Origin: Rhodoferax sp. BAB1
Lineage (GTDB): Bacteria; Pseudomonadota; Gammaproteobacteria; Burkholderiales; Burkholderiaceae_C
Assembly: GCF_013334205.1 (NCBI RefSeq)
Contig: NZ_CP054424.1
Coordinates: 1,508,001-1,572,000, forward strand
Direction: 5' to 3'
Length of the DNA: 64,000 nt
The position numbers were made by a program, and so were the translations under genes. Under the pieces are notes generated by a model that searched no databases, was not told where the DNA came from, and saw nothing but the letters and a program-made list of their open reading frames with translations. Of the stretch, positions 9,342-19,854 are shown one piece after another (positions within the stretch are counted from its first letter, which is position 1; every line of letters begins with the position of its first letter).

Positions 9342-9380
9342 TTGCGCGATGATCGCCATAGATGTGCGATGATCGCGCAA
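9342..9380. promoter_or_regulatory. Paired palindromic operators between pobA and the IclR regulator
   Basis: The 11-bp palindrome GCGATGATCGC occurs twice, at 9346-9356 and 9366-9376, exactly 20 bp apart (about two helical turns). The outer edges extend to TTGCGC on the left and GCGCAA on the right, making the whole site nearly symmetrical. The second copy ends 18 bp before the regulator start. This arrangement suits an IclR-family tetramer controlling pobA and itself. Confidence 0.6.
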
Positions 9381-9394
9381 ACGATGGAGTTTGC

Positions 9395-10177
9395 ATGATT
9401 GCCAAATCCGACCTGATCGAAGGCATGGCCAAGGGCATGGCCGTGCTGGAGAGCTTCGACACCGAGCGCCAGCGCCTCAACGCCACGCTGGCCGCGCAGC
9501 GTGCCGGCATCACGCGGGCCGCGGCGCGCCGGCATCTGCTGACGCTGGCCCACCTGGGTTATCTGGAGACCGACGGCAGCCACTTCTGGTTGTCGAGCAA
9601 GGTGCTGCGTTTTTCCGGCAGCTACCTGGCGTCCTCGCGCCTGCCGCGTGTGCTGCAGCCGGCGCTGGAGCGCCTGGCCGCCCAGACCGGCCAGGCCTAT
9701 TCGGCCGTGGTGCCCAACGGCGACGAGGTGGTGATCGTGGCACGCAGCAGCGACGTGCGGCGCAGCGCCGCCGATGGCCTGCCACAGCTCATGGCCTATG
9801 GCTTGCACCTGGGTGCCAGGCTGCCGGCGCACGCCACGTCCACCGGGCGCGTGCTCTTGGCAGCCTTGCCCCGCTCGGAGTTTCAGGCCTGGATGAAGGG
9901 GCGCCTGCTGGAGCGTCTGACCTTGCACACCGTGACCGAGGCGCGCCAGTTCCGCGCCCTGATCGAGCAGGTGCGGCGGGACGATTTTTGCCTCAGCAGC
10001 GAAGAACACGAACTCGGCGTGCATGCCCTGGCCGTTCCCTTGCGCAACCTGCAGGGCCGCACCGTGGCGGCCCTCAATGTGGTGGCTTCGACGGCGCGAT
10101 TGTCCGGGGCGGCCATGCAGCGCGAACTGCTGCCCATGCTCTGGGAAGCGGCGCGGGAAGTGCGCCCGCTGCTCTAA
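9395..10177 (+). CDS. IclR-family transcriptional regulator, probable activator of pobA
   Basis: 260 aa from ATG 9395 (GATGGAG 5-10 bp upstream); the frame is open from 9362. Residues about 8-75 form the winged HTH (GMAVLESF, LAAQRAGITRAAARRHLLTL, YLETDG), and the remainder is the IclR effector-binding domain (STGRVLLAAL, SSEEHELGVHALAVPLRN). PcaU/PobR-type IclR regulators sit next to and activate pobA in other proteobacteria. Divergence from pobA with shared operators supports that role; effector and sign are inferred. Confidence 0.88.
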   Translation: MIAKSDLIEGMAKGMAVLESFDTERQRLNATLAAQRAGITRAAARRHLLTLAHLGYLETDGSHFWLSSKVLRFSGSYLASSRLPRVLQPALERLAAQTGQAYSAVVPNGDEVVIVARSSDVRRSAADGLPQLMAYGLHLGARLPAHATSTGRVLLAALPRSEFQAWMKGRLLERLTLHTVTEARQFRALIEQVRRDDFCLSSEEHELGVHALAVPLRNLQGRTVAALNVVASTARLSGAAMQRELLPMLWEAAREVRPLL

Positions 10178-10312
10178 GAGCCTGTTCACGGTCCCTATGA
10201 TCTGTATGCAATTGCAACAATCCGCATCCGGCCCGCGCTTGTGCGCTGCTTGCGGTATATATTGAAAAAGGTATTCTGCTGGCCTGATTCAAATCACACA
10301 CAAGGAGTCCCC

Positions 10313-10537
10313 ATGAAACGTCTGTCACTCTTCATCGCCCTGGCTTTGGTCCTGCCCAGTGCCTGGGCCCAGCTCAAGCCCTGCGACGAGCTGAAGGCCG
10401 AGATCGCGGCCAAGATCGATGCCAATGGCGTCACGAATTACACGCTGGAGATCGTGCCCAACGAACAGGTCGGTGACCGCAAGGTGGTGGGCAGCTGTGA
10501 AGGCGGCACCAAGAAGATCGTCTACGTGCGCAACTGA
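10313..10537 (+). CDS. DUF1161 small periplasmic protein
   Basis: 74 aa. A Sec signal peptide (MKRLSLFIALALVLPSAWA) is followed by a short mature domain with CDELKAEIAAKIDANGV, TLEIVPNEQVGDRKVVGSC and GGTKKIVYV, the pattern of DUF1161 proteins. Two Cys in the mature part (CDEL and GSCEG) could form a disulfide. An AAGGAG site precedes the ATG, and a strong terminator follows. Function of the family is unknown. Confidence 0.85.
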   Translation: MKRLSLFIALALVLPSAWAQLKPCDELKAEIAAKIDANGVTNYTLEIVPNEQVGDRKVVGSCEGGTKKIVYVRN

Positions 10538-10561
10538 ACGGCCGCCGCCTCAGGCACCCAT

Positions 10562-10591
10562 CGCCGCCAGACTCTGGCGGCGATTTTTTTT
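10562..10591 (+). terminator. Rho-independent terminator after the DUF1161 gene
   Basis: CGCCGCCAG and CTGGCGGCG pair in a long GC-rich stem with a very short loop, followed by A and eight T on the plus strand. Confidence 0.92.
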
Positions 10592-10662
10592 GCCCGTACC
10601 GGTTTTGCATCGCTTACAAATCAACACCAAGCAAGTACCGATGCCACGGTCGGGACTGCAGA

Positions 10663-11238
10663 ATGGTGACGACCATGTTTGCCCTATTCCGCAAGCGCCG
10701 CGGTACCAGCCCGGAGACCCTCAGCCCCAATTCCATGCTGCCGCGACGCATGGACCTGGAAGAGCGCAAGGCTTTCCGGCGTGAACTGCTGGACCGGGTG
10801 ATCCGTGAGAGCCTGCAGGACCTGGAGGTGACCAGCAGCATGTATCGCTTGCGCATCATGCCGCTGGACATGCGCCACCATATCTTCGTGGCCATGATCG
10901 ACGTGGGCCGGCATTTCCAACCCAGGCATGCCGGCCGCGCCTGGGATGATCCCGAGACGGAAGGCTGGATCCGCAAGCGCGCATACGAGCGTTTCGGCCT
11001 GCAGCTTGAAGCCATCTACTGGCGTACCGGGGCCACCCTGGAGTCCGCCCGATCGCCCGCCCTGGCCACAGCGGGGCCGGCGCATCCGCACTACCAGCTG
11101 GTCTCGGAGGAGGAAAAGCAGGCCCTGATGGAAGCCATCCGGCAAGGCGGTGAACGGCCGGTGCTGCACGTGGGGGACTGGGAATACCAGACCGACATGG
11201 CGCCGCTGGACGACACCGGGACGCGGCGCCAGCGCTGA
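10663..11238 (+). CDS. Conserved hypothetical protein
   Basis: 191 aa (start 10663, or ATG 10675). I do not recognise a named domain. It is soluble, with no signal peptide or membrane segment, an arginine-rich N-terminus, a helical central part (DLEERKAFRRELLDRVIRES) and a region with MRHHIFVAMIDVGRHF and IRKRAYERFGLQLEAIYW. The C-terminus is charged and probably disordered. GC-rich third positions indicate a real gene. It stands alone, convergent with the U32 gene. Confidence 0.65.
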   Translation: MVTTMFALFRKRRGTSPETLSPNSMLPRRMDLEERKAFRRELLDRVIRESLQDLEVTSSMYRLRIMPLDMRHHIFVAMIDVGRHFQPRHAGRAWDDPETEGWIRKRAYERFGLQLEAIYWRTGATLESARSPALATAGPAHPHYQLVSEEEKQALMEAIRQGGERPVLHVGDWEYQTDMAPLDDTGTRRQR

Positions 11239-11257
11239 GGCGGCCGGCCGGTCGGCC

Positions 11258-13255
11258 TCAGTCCATGGCCATGGCCGGGGGGCGCGTGCGGTAGAACTTC
11301 AGCGGGATGGCTTCGGCCTCGCGTTCGGCTTGGTTCAGCACCGATTTTTTCATCCTGCCCACCACGTGCATTTCGCAGGGTTTGCAGTCGAAGCGCAGCG
11401 TGAGCTTTTCCTTGCCGTTGACCAGGGTCAGCGGCTCGGCGCGCACCGTGCCCTGCACGCCGGTCACGCCCTTGGCCTGCTTGGGGCACAGGCTGAGCGA
11501 GAAGCGCACGCAGTGCTTGGTGATCATCAGGCTGACTTCACCTTCCTCCTCGTGGCTCTCATAGGCGGCGGCGATGACCTTCACGCCGTGTTTTGCATAG
11601 AAGTCGCGCGCTTTCTCGTTGAACACATTGGCCAGGTAGGTGAGCGTGTCTTCCGGATAGGGCACCGGCGGCGCCACCGGCGTGGCGCGTGGCGGGCGTT
11701 GGTAGGCGGTGGCGCGCGCGGCTTCCAGCGCGGCCACGGCATCGCGGCGCAGGGCGTTGAGCGTGGAGGCGGGGACGAACCAGGGCTGGGCCAGTGCCAG
11801 CGTGATGTCCAGGGGTTCGAAGATCGTGGCGCCGAAACGGCCCAGTTGCTCGCGCAGGGTGTGTTCGGCCTGGGCCGGGTTCTTCGCGGTTTCCCTGGTC
11901 ACGGCGACGGCGGCGCAACCCGTGTGGCCGTCTTCGTCGGTCAGCTCCAGCGCGAAGCCGCTGGCGGTCTCCTCCAGCCGGGCCCAGAGGCCGATGCGGC
12001 GCTCGCTGGACTTCTTCTCCAGCATCCGCACCCAGTTCATGTCGCGGTTGCGGTTCAGCTCGGTACCCTTGCGCAGGTCCTTGAAACCGGCCATCGGGTC
12101 CTTCGGGTACACGCGCCACTGGTCCACCGCCAGCGCACTGGCCGGTTCCGCGCGGTTGATGGCCAGGCCCACCAGTTCCTTCTGCAGGTCGTAGTAGCAC
12201 AGGCCGTCGCCGTTGTGCAGCACGGTGCCAGGCTCGGAGACGGTGAGCTCGACGAAATCGGGGCCGACCTTGCTGACGTAGCCCAGGTGCCGGCCCGGGT
12301 TCTTGGGGGTGTCGAAGGCGCCGATGTCCTCCTTGCGGCCCTGCACGAAGTAGTCGGTGAACTCGCGGTTGAAGTTCTGGTCCGGATCGGGCGTGAAGCT
12401 GAAAGTGGTCTTGCCGCTCGACGCACGCGCCAGTTCGGGGCGCTGCTCCAGCAGCTCGTCGAAGAGCTTGCGGTAGTGCGCCGTGATGTTCTTGACGTAG
12501 GCCAGGTCCTTGTAGCGGCCCTCGATCTTGAAGCTGCGGATGCCGGCATCCACCAGGGCGGCAAGATTCTCGCTTTGGTTGTTGTCCTTCATCGAGAGCA
12601 CGTGCTTGTCGTGGGCGACGAAGCGGCCCTGGCTGTCCAGCACCTGATAGGGCAGGCGGCAGGCCTGCGAGCAGTCGCCGCGGTTGGCGCTGCGACCAGT
12701 GTGGGCGTGGCTGATGTAGCACTGGCCGCTGTAGGCCACGCACAGGGCGCCATGCACGAAGAACTCCAGGGTGCAGCGCGCCGGGTCCATCCGGTCGCGG
12801 ATGGCCTGGATCTGCTGCAGCGTGAGTTCCCGTGCCAGCACCAGCTGGCTCAGGCCGGCATCCTGCAGGAAACGCGCCTTCTCGGGCGTGCGGATGTCGG
12901 TCTGGGTGCTGCCGTGCAGCTGGATGGGGGGCAGGTCGATCTCCAGCAGGCCCATGTCCTGGATGATGAGGGCGTCGACGCCGGCATCGAAGAACTGCCA
13001 GGCCAGCTTGCGCGCCGGCTCCAGCTCGTCGTCACGCAGGATGGTGTTGAGCGTGACGAAGATGCGGCTGTTGTAGCGGTGCGCGTGCTGCACCAGGCGG
13101 GCGATGTCCTGCACGGAGTTGTCGGCCGAACTGCGCGCGCCGAAGGAAGGGCCGCCGATGTAGATGGCATCGGCGCCGTGGTTGATGGCTTCGATGCCGA
13201 TGTCGGCGGTGCGGGCCGGCGACAGGAGTTCGAGCTGGTGCTGGAGCAGGGACAT
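11258..13255 (-). CDS. rlhA: U32-family protein, likely 23S rRNA C2501 hydroxylase (RlhA-like)
   Basis: 665 aa, close to E. coli RlhA (YdcP), which makes 5-hydroxycytidine at C2501 of 23S rRNA. Residues 1-300 are the peptidase U32 TIM-barrel-like core: ELLSPARTADIGIEAINHGADAIYIGGPSFGAR, HGSTQTDIRT, and a Cys-rich segment (CVAYSGQC, GDCSQACRLPY) matching conserved cysteines of the family. FKIEGRYKDLAYV is also family-typical. The long C-terminal half (about 350-665) matches the RlhA extension rather than shorter U32 proteins such as UbiU/UbiV. It is convergent with the upstream hypothetical gene and is followed by no clear terminator. Confidence 0.8.
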   Translation of the reverse strand: MSLLQHQLELLSPARTADIGIEAINHGADAIYIGGPSFGARSSADNSVQDIARLVQHAHRYNSRIFVTLNTILRDDELEPARKLAWQFFDAGVDALIIQDMGLLEIDLPPIQLHGSTQTDIRTPEKARFLQDAGLSQLVLARELTLQQIQAIRDRMDPARCTLEFFVHGALCVAYSGQCYISHAHTGRSANRGDCSQACRLPYQVLDSQGRFVAHDKHVLSMKDNNQSENLAALVDAGIRSFKIEGRYKDLAYVKNITAHYRKLFDELLEQRPELARASSGKTTFSFTPDPDQNFNREFTDYFVQGRKEDIGAFDTPKNPGRHLGYVSKVGPDFVELTVSEPGTVLHNGDGLCYYDLQKELVGLAINRAEPASALAVDQWRVYPKDPMAGFKDLRKGTELNRNRDMNWVRMLEKKSSERRIGLWARLEETASGFALELTDEDGHTGCAAVAVTRETAKNPAQAEHTLREQLGRFGATIFEPLDITLALAQPWFVPASTLNALRRDAVAALEAARATAYQRPPRATPVAPPVPYPEDTLTYLANVFNEKARDFYAKHGVKVIAAAYESHEEEGEVSLMITKHCVRFSLSLCPKQAKGVTGVQGTVRAEPLTLVNGKEKLTLRFDCKPCEMHVVGRMKKSVLNQAEREAEAIPLKFYRTRPPAMAMD

Positions 13256-13297
13256 GCCCGGATTATCCCAGCGCCGGCAGCACCTTGCAGCAGCAGG

Positions 13298-13320
13298 AAA
13301 AACGGCGCCGGCAGGCGCCG
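13298..13320 (-). terminator. Rho-independent terminator of the metallo-hydrolase gene
   Basis: CGGCGCC (13303-13309) and GGCGCCG (13314-13320) pair around a GGCA loop; on the minus strand five T follow. It is 20 bp past the stop of the metallo-hydrolase gene. Confidence 0.85.
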
Positions 13321-13340
13321 CCGGAACCGGTCCGCAAGGC

Positions 13341-14177
13341 TCAGAAGTCGACTTTTTCCCCGGGCTCGACCTTGAGCATCTTGTTCGCCTCGTTGCCCAG
13401 CGCCGCCGAGAACTCGGCCGTGGTGCCGCGCAGCACCGGGATGGTGCCGTAGTGGATGGGCAGGGCGTATTTGGGCTTGAGATAGTTCTTCACGGCATAG
13501 GCGGCATCGGCCGGGCTCATGACGAAGTGGCCGCCGATCGGGATCAGCAGCAGGTCCGGCTTGTAGTACTCGCCGATGAACTTCATGTCGCCGAACAGGC
13601 CGGTATCACCCATGTGGTAGACCTTGAAGCCGTTCTCCATCTCGATGATGAAACCCACGGGTTCGCCGCCCACGTGCACCTCTTCCTTGGTGGTGGCCGG
13701 GTTCTTCCAGACGAACTCGGACGAATGCTCGGCATGCGTGGCGGTGATCTTCACGCCATTGGGGCCGAAAGGCATGATGGTGCCGCCCTTGCCGAAACGC
13801 GGCGCCAGGTCGACCGGCAGCACGCCCAGGGTGGCGATGGTCTGGTTCATGCCGGCCGGGCCGTACATGGGGACCTTGTGCATCTTGGCCAGGTCCGGGG
13901 CGTCGGCCACGTGGTCGAAGTGGGCGTGCGTGACCAGCACCAGGTCGATCTTGCCCAGCGCCTCCAGGTTCTTGAAGCTGGCCGGTGTCTTGGGGTTGGT
14001 GCGCAGCCAGGGGTCGATCATGATGACCTTGCCGCCGGGTGTGGTGATGCGCACGCTGGCCTGTCCCAGCCACAGCACTTCGGTCTTGCCGTTTTGTGCG
14101 CTGGCGCCCAGGGCCCCCAGCAGCATGCTGGCGGCGAGGGCGGCTTTCAAGAGTCGGTGGAGCAGGGTGGTCGGCAT
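13341..14177 (-). CDS. Exported metallo-beta-lactamase-fold hydrolase (UPF0173-like)
   Basis: 278 aa from ATG 14177, chosen because AGGAGAAT lies just upstream and a signal peptide (LLKAALAASMLLGALGASA) begins there. The mature part is an MBL-fold metal-dependent hydrolase: VTHAHFDHV (HxHxDH), ATHAEHSSEF, HMGDTGLFGDMKFI, and a late His in ALPIHYGT. The sequence resembles the UPF0173/UlaG-like group, but an export signal is unusual for it. Substrate is unknown. It is flanked by terminators on both sides, so it is monocistronic. Confidence 0.85.
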   Translation of the reverse strand: MPTTLLHRLLKAALAASMLLGALGASAQNGKTEVLWLGQASVRITTPGGKVIMIDPWLRTNPKTPASFKNLEALGKIDLVLVTHAHFDHVADAPDLAKMHKVPMYGPAGMNQTIATLGVLPVDLAPRFGKGGTIMPFGPNGVKITATHAEHSSEFVWKNPATTKEEVHVGGEPVGFIIEMENGFKVYHMGDTGLFGDMKFIGEYYKPDLLLIPIGGHFVMSPADAAYAVKNYLKPKYALPIHYGTIPVLRGTTAEFSAALGNEANKMLKVEPGEKVDF

Positions 14178-14291
14178 GCGGGATTCTCCTGGGCAGTGGG
14201 GATGAGGGATGCGGGGTGTGCTGCCTGCATTGAACACAGGCCACAAGCCAGCGTCAAGCGAGCAAACCCCGCGAAGTGTGCACAGGGACAT

Positions 14292-14319
14292 AAAAAAACG
14301 CGGCCAGGGCCGCGTTTTT
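14292..14319 (-). terminator. Rho-independent terminator of the parvulin gene
   Basis: CGCGGC and GCCGCG pair around a CAGG loop, with seven T on the minus strand side and five T on the plus side. It is 18 bp past the stop of the peptidyl-prolyl isomerase gene. Confidence 0.9.
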
Positions 14320-14337
14320 CCGTGCTGTCGGCAGGGT

Positions 14338-15126
14338 TTATTCGATCTTGGCCTTGCTGCGCAGATCGTCCTGGAACTTGATCAGTTTCTGCTGGCCCAG
14401 CTGCTGGGTGATCTGCGGCTTGATCTCGTCGATCTTGGGCAGCTGCGCTTCGCGCACGTCGTCCAGGCGGATCACGTGGTAGCCGAACTGGGTCTTGACC
14501 GGGGTCTCGGTGTATTTGCCCTTGGCCAGCGCGACCATGGCGTCCGAGAACTCCTTGACGTAGTTGCCGGCCGCGGCCCAGTCCAGGTCGCCGCCGTTGG
14601 CGCCGGAGCCCGGGTCCTTGGACTGCTTCTTGGCGATGGCGTCGAACTTGGCGCCCTTCTTGAGCTGGGCGATGATGGCCTTGGCTTCGGCTTCCTTCTC
14701 GACCAGGATGTGGCGGGCACGGTATTCCTTGCCGGCATTGGCGGCGACGAACTTGTCGTACTCGGCCTGGACTTCGGCGTCGGTGATGGCGTTGGTCTTC
14801 TGGAAGTTCGCCACCAGGTCACGGATCAGCAGGGAGTCACGCGTGAATTCCATCTGCGCCTTGAATTCGGCGCTGGCGTCCAGGCCCTGCTTCTGGGCTT
14901 CCTGCACCAGCAGCTCGCGGTCGATCACGGCCTTCTTGAGCTCTTCCATCATGTCAGGCGTGATCTGGCGGCCCGAGCGGGCGAACTGCTGGGCCAGGGC
15001 GTCCACGCGCGCCAGCGGGATCGGCTTGCCGTTGACGATGGCCAGGTTTTGCGCCTGAGCCGGGGCAGCCAGGGCGCCCATCAGCGTGGCAAGGGCCAGG
15101 GCCGGGAGTATCAGCTTGTTCATCAT
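14338..15126 (-). CDS. Periplasmic parvulin-type peptidyl-prolyl isomerase
   Basis: 262 aa. A signal peptide (LILPALALATLMGALAAPAQAQ) leads into a SurA-N-like helical region (about 27-125) and a PpiC rotamase domain (about 130-225) with RARHILVE, FDAIAKKQSKDPGSGANGGDLDWA, and TQFGYHVIRLDD. These are hallmarks of parvulins that assist folding of outer-membrane and periplasmic proteins. It heads a minus-strand gene with its own terminator; the BolA gene lies 53 bp upstream. Confidence 0.93.
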   Translation of the reverse strand: MMNKLILPALALATLMGALAAPAQAQNLAIVNGKPIPLARVDALAQQFARSGRQITPDMMEELKKAVIDRELLVQEAQKQGLDASAEFKAQMEFTRDSLLIRDLVANFQKTNAITDAEVQAEYDKFVAANAGKEYRARHILVEKEAEAKAIIAQLKKGAKFDAIAKKQSKDPGSGANGGDLDWAAAGNYVKEFSDAMVALAKGKYTETPVKTQFGYHVIRLDDVREAQLPKIDEIKPQITQQLGQQKLIKFQDDLRSKAKIE

Positions 15127-15179
15127 TGCATCCTAGGAAAACGACGGGGGGACATCGGGGGAAGGCAGGCCAGGGGCGC

Positions 15180-15452
15180 TCAGTGTGTCTCGATCGCGAG
15201 CGCATGCACGCCCTGGGCTATGAAATCCTGCAGCGCATCATACACAAGGCGATGCCGCGCCACGCGTGACAGTTCTGTAAAAAAGGGTGAAGCAATGCGC
15301 ACCCGAAAGTGGGTGCCGTAGGGCGTGCCGTTGGAGCCGGCGTGGCCTGCATGTGCCGCGCTTTCGTCGATGACTTCCAGCACGCTGGGCTGCAGTTTCT
15401 CCTGCAGCCGCGCCGCCATGCGCTCGGCCAGTCCGGACAGGTCTTGTGTCAT
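15180..15452 (-). CDS. BolA-family protein
   Basis: 90 aa from ATG 15452. It shows the BolA fold pattern: LQPSVLEVIDESAAHAGH, THFRVRIASPFF, SRVARHRLVYDAL, and a terminal VHALAIETH with the conserved His. BolA proteins partner monothiol glutaredoxins in iron-sulfur handling. The start lies 5 bp after the stop of yciB, so the two are probably in one operon. Confidence 0.92.
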   Translation of the reverse strand: MTQDLSGLAERMAARLQEKLQPSVLEVIDESAAHAGHAGSNGTPYGTHFRVRIASPFFTELSRVARHRLVYDALQDFIAQGVHALAIETH

Positions 15453-15457
15453 GGAAT

Positions 15458-15991
15458 TCAGGCCTCGTCCGTCTTCAGGTAGCGGGCGATGTACAGGCCC
15501 TGGCCGACGATGAAGACCAGAGGGAAGGCGTAGCCCCAGAGCTTGAAGTTGACCCAGGCCTCGGTGCTGTAGAAGGCTGCCACGTAGCCGTTGAGGGCGG
15601 CCATGAAGGCGCAGTAGACGATCCAGGCCACGTTCAGGCGCATCCACACGGCGTCGGGCAGCTCCAGCTGGCTGCCCAGCAGCAGCTTGAGGAAGTTCTT
15701 CCCCATGCCCCACAGGGCCACGGCCAGGGCGATGGCCATGGCGGCGTAGAGCACGGTGGGTTTCCACTTGATGAAGCGCTCGTCCTGCAGGAACAGGGTC
15801 AGCGCGCCGAAGACCAGGATCAGTGCCAGCGTGATCTTCTGCATGGTCTGCAGCTTGCGGTCGATGGCGTACATGATGGCGGTCTGCAGCACGGTGGCGG
15901 CCATCAGCACGCCGGTGGCCACATAGATGTCGTAGAACTTGTAGGCGCCGAAGAACAGCAGGATGGGGAAGAAGTCGATCAGGATTTTCAT
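15458..15991 (-). CDS. yciB: Inner-membrane septation protein YciB
   Basis: 177 aa, as usual for YciB/IspZ. The start [19 protein letters not shown], the motif [10 protein letters not shown], and [15 protein letters not shown] are family signatures, and about five membrane segments are apparent. YciB affects cell-envelope and septum integrity. It is followed by the BolA gene and preceded by msrB 42 bp away. Confidence 0.95.
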   Translation of the reverse strand: MKILIDFFPILLFFGAYKFYDIYVATGVLMAATVLQTAIMYAIDRKLQTMQKITLALILVFGALTLFLQDERFIKWKPTVLYAAMAIALAVALWGMGKNFLKLLLGSQLELPDAVWMRLNVAWIVYCAFMAALNGYVAAFYSTEAWVNFKLWGYAFPLVFIVGQGLYIARYLKTDEA

Positions 15992-16033
15992 GGGAAATTC
16001 AGTTGCAGCCCCGGATTATCGGGGGCGCAGCCC

Positions 16034-16441
16034 TCAAGGCTTGTGTTCCAGCGCCGCCGAGTTCATGCAGTAACGCAGGCCGGTGGGGGTAGGGCCGTCC
16101 TCGAAGACGTGGCCCAGATGGGCGCCGCACTGCGCACAGACCGTTTCGACACGGACCATGCCATGGCTCATGTCGCGCCGCTCCTCGATGGCATGGGGCT
16201 CGGCCGGCTCGGAAAAGCTGGGCCAGCCGCAGCCGGCGTCGAACTTGGTCTCGGCCTCGAACAGGCGCGCGCCGCAGCAGACGCAGTCATAGTGGCCGGG
16301 CTGCCAGAAGCTCTCGTAGCGCCCCGTGAACGGACGTTCGGTGGCCGCATGGCGCGTGACCTGGTAGGCGCCGGGCTCGGCATGTTTGGCGGCCAGCAGG
16401 GCCTTCCACTCTTCGGCGGTTTTCTGGATGGCGTAACTCAT
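16034..16441 (-). CDS. msrB: Peptide-methionine (R)-S-oxide reductase
   Basis: 135 aa. Two zinc-binding CxxC pairs (CVCC and CAQC), the [10 protein letters not shown] segment, and the catalytic Cys in RYCMNS near the C-terminus identify MsrB, which reduces methionine-R-sulfoxide in proteins. It starts 10 bp after the SelO stop, so selO-msrB form a redox operon. No signal peptide is present, hence cytosolic. Confidence 0.96.
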   Translation of the reverse strand: MSYAIQKTAEEWKALLAAKHAEPGAYQVTRHAATERPFTGRYESFWQPGHYDCVCCGARLFEAETKFDAGCGWPSFSEPAEPHAIEERRDMSHGMVRVETVCAQCGAHLGHVFEDGPTPTGLRYCMNSAALEHKP

Positions 16442-16451
16442 ATGAACAAGG

Positions 16452-17945
16452 TCAGGATGAACAGCTGATTTCGATGGAGGATGCCCACTCGGGCGGGAAG
16501 CCGGCTTCGGCCTCATGGCCGGGGTGCTCGTCATAAGGATGCGCCAGCAGGGCCAGAAGTTTCTCGACCCCGGAAAAATCCTTGTCCCGGGCCTGGCGTA
16601 TGGCCAGTTCGCCCAGGTGGTTGCGCAGCACGAACTTGGGGTTGCAACGCAGCATGCTGGCCGAAGCCTGCTGCCGGTCTTGCTGTGCCAGCCGCGCCTC
16701 ATAACGGTGCAGCCAGGCGTCGCAGGCCGTGCGGTCCAGGAACAGGTCGCGCACGGACGCGGCCTGGCCATCGGCGGCGAAGTGGCTGAGGCGGCGCCAG
16801 AAGATGGTGTGGTCGGTCTTTTCTGCGGCGAGCAGGCGCAGCGTGTCTTCGACCAGTTCGCGGTCGCCATCCGCTTGCTGCGCCAGGCCCAGCTTGGCCC
16901 GCAGGCGTGTTTCCAGTTCGGCCGGGTAGCGCTCGCGGTAGGACTCCAGCGCGGCCAGGGCCAGTTCCTGCTCGCCGATCAGGGGCAGCAGGGCCTGGCC
17001 CAGGCAGAACAGGTTCCAGTAGGCGATATTGGGCTGGCGGGCAAAGGCGTAACGGCCCTGGGTGTCGGAGTGGTTGCAGATGTGGGCCGGGTCGTAGCCG
17101 TCCAGGAACTGGAAGGGGCCGTAGTCCAGCGTCAGGCCCAGGATGCTCATGTTGTCGGTGTTCATGACACCATGGCAGAAGCCCACGGCCTGCCATGAGG
17201 CCAGCAGGGCGGCGGTGCGTTCGCTGACGGTTTCGAGCAGGGCGGCATAGGCGTTGCCGGCAAACTTCGGCGTGCCGCGGCAGGCCGGGTAATAGTGGTC
17301 GATGACGAAATCGGCCAGGCGGCGCAGTTCTTCGGGCTGCTCGTTGGCGGCGAAATGCTCGAAATGGCCGAAGCGGATGAAACTGGGCGCCACGCGCGTG
17401 ACCACGGCCGCGGTCTCGATGGTTTCCCGGCGCACGGCGGCGTCCGAGCCGGTGACACACAGCGCGCGCGTGGTGGGGATACCCAGGCCATGCATGGCCT
17501 CGCTGCACAAAAATTCGCGGATGCTGGAGCGCAGCACGGCGCGGCCGTCGCCCATGCGCGAGTAGGGCGTGCGCCCGGCGCCCTTGAGCTGGAGCTCCAG
17601 GCCGCTCTCGGTTTCACCGAGCAGCAGGGCGCGGCCGTCACCGAGCTGGCCGGCCCAGACGCCGAACTGGTGGCCGCTGTAGACCGTGGCCACGGGTTGG
17701 CTGCCGGCCAGCGGGCGGTTACCGCTGAGCGCCTGCAGCAGGTCCTCCGATTCGGTCCAGTTCTCGGGCAGGCCGAGCGCCTGGCCCACGCTGCGGCTCT
17801 GGCCGACCCAGTAGGGCTGGGGCAGGGGTTGCGGGGGCAGGGTGGTGTGGAAGGCCGGACCGAGCTTGGCGTAGCGGTTGACCCAGCGCAGGCTGGCATC
17901 GACGGCGGCTTTTCCGTCCAGGGGGGCTTCGGTGGCGAGAGACAT
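16452..17945 (-). CDS. selO: SelO/YdiU pseudokinase-fold protein AMPylase
   Basis: 497 aa from ATG 17945. Family signatures are [23 protein letters not shown], the [29 protein letters not shown] region, [21 protein letters not shown], and [10 protein letters not shown] near the end. SelO transfers AMP from ATP to Ser/Thr/Tyr of target proteins and is tied to redox homeostasis. Bacterial SelO lacks the eukaryotic selenocysteine; here the C-terminus ends ISCSS with one Cys. Pairing with msrB downstream fits an oxidative-stress role. Confidence 0.95.
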   Translation of the reverse strand: MSLATEAPLDGKAAVDASLRWVNRYAKLGPAFHTTLPPQPLPQPYWVGQSRSVGQALGLPENWTESEDLLQALSGNRPLAGSQPVATVYSGHQFGVWAGQLGDGRALLLGETESGLELQLKGAGRTPYSRMGDGRAVLRSSIREFLCSEAMHGLGIPTTRALCVTGSDAAVRRETIETAAVVTRVAPSFIRFGHFEHFAANEQPEELRRLADFVIDHYYPACRGTPKFAGNAYAALLETVSERTAALLASWQAVGFCHGVMNTDNMSILGLTLDYGPFQFLDGYDPAHICNHSDTQGRYAFARQPNIAYWNLFCLGQALLPLIGEQELALAALESYRERYPAELETRLRAKLGLAQQADGDRELVEDTLRLLAAEKTDHTIFWRRLSHFAADGQAASVRDLFLDRTACDAWLHRYEARLAQQDRQQASASMLRCNPKFVLRNHLGELAIRQARDKDFSGVEKLLALLAHPYDEHPGHEAEAGFPPEWASSIEISCSS

Positions 17946-18068
17946 GGGCTGATTGTCACGCAGTGGACGATCTCCGGTCCCGATCAGGGACTTACCCTCA
18001 GTGGACTGGCCATTTGCTTGCGCGATACTGATAAAGAGTGAGCACAGAACGCAAAAGGAGACCTGTCC

Positions 18069-19700
<1,632 letters not shown>

Positions 19701-19780
19701 GCGCCCGCGAGCATGCTGAATGAGCTGCTTGGGTGCAAGGTTCGGACCGGTTTTGTGCCGGAGTCGCGAAGGCGATAGTT

Positions 19781-19796
19781 CTAGGGCAATCCCTAG
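19781..19796. promoter_or_regulatory. Palindrome upstream of the ABC binding-protein gene
   Basis: CTAGGG-CAAT-CCCTAG is a perfect 6-bp inverted repeat with a 4-bp spacer, 59 bp before the ATG of the binding protein. It lies in the 154-bp gap after the acyl-CoA synthetase. It may be an operator of a dimeric regulator. Confidence 0.45.
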
Positions 19797-19854
19797 CGCT
19801 GCAAACTTTGAATTTGGTTACTCTGCAATGGTTTTGTCAACGAGGAGATTTCAA

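Noticed and set aside
11150..13375. 741-aa plus-strand open frame opposite the U32/RlhA-like gene
   Set aside because: Composition is low-complexity (A, G, V, H, Q) with no domain; the minus-strand U32 protein explains the region.
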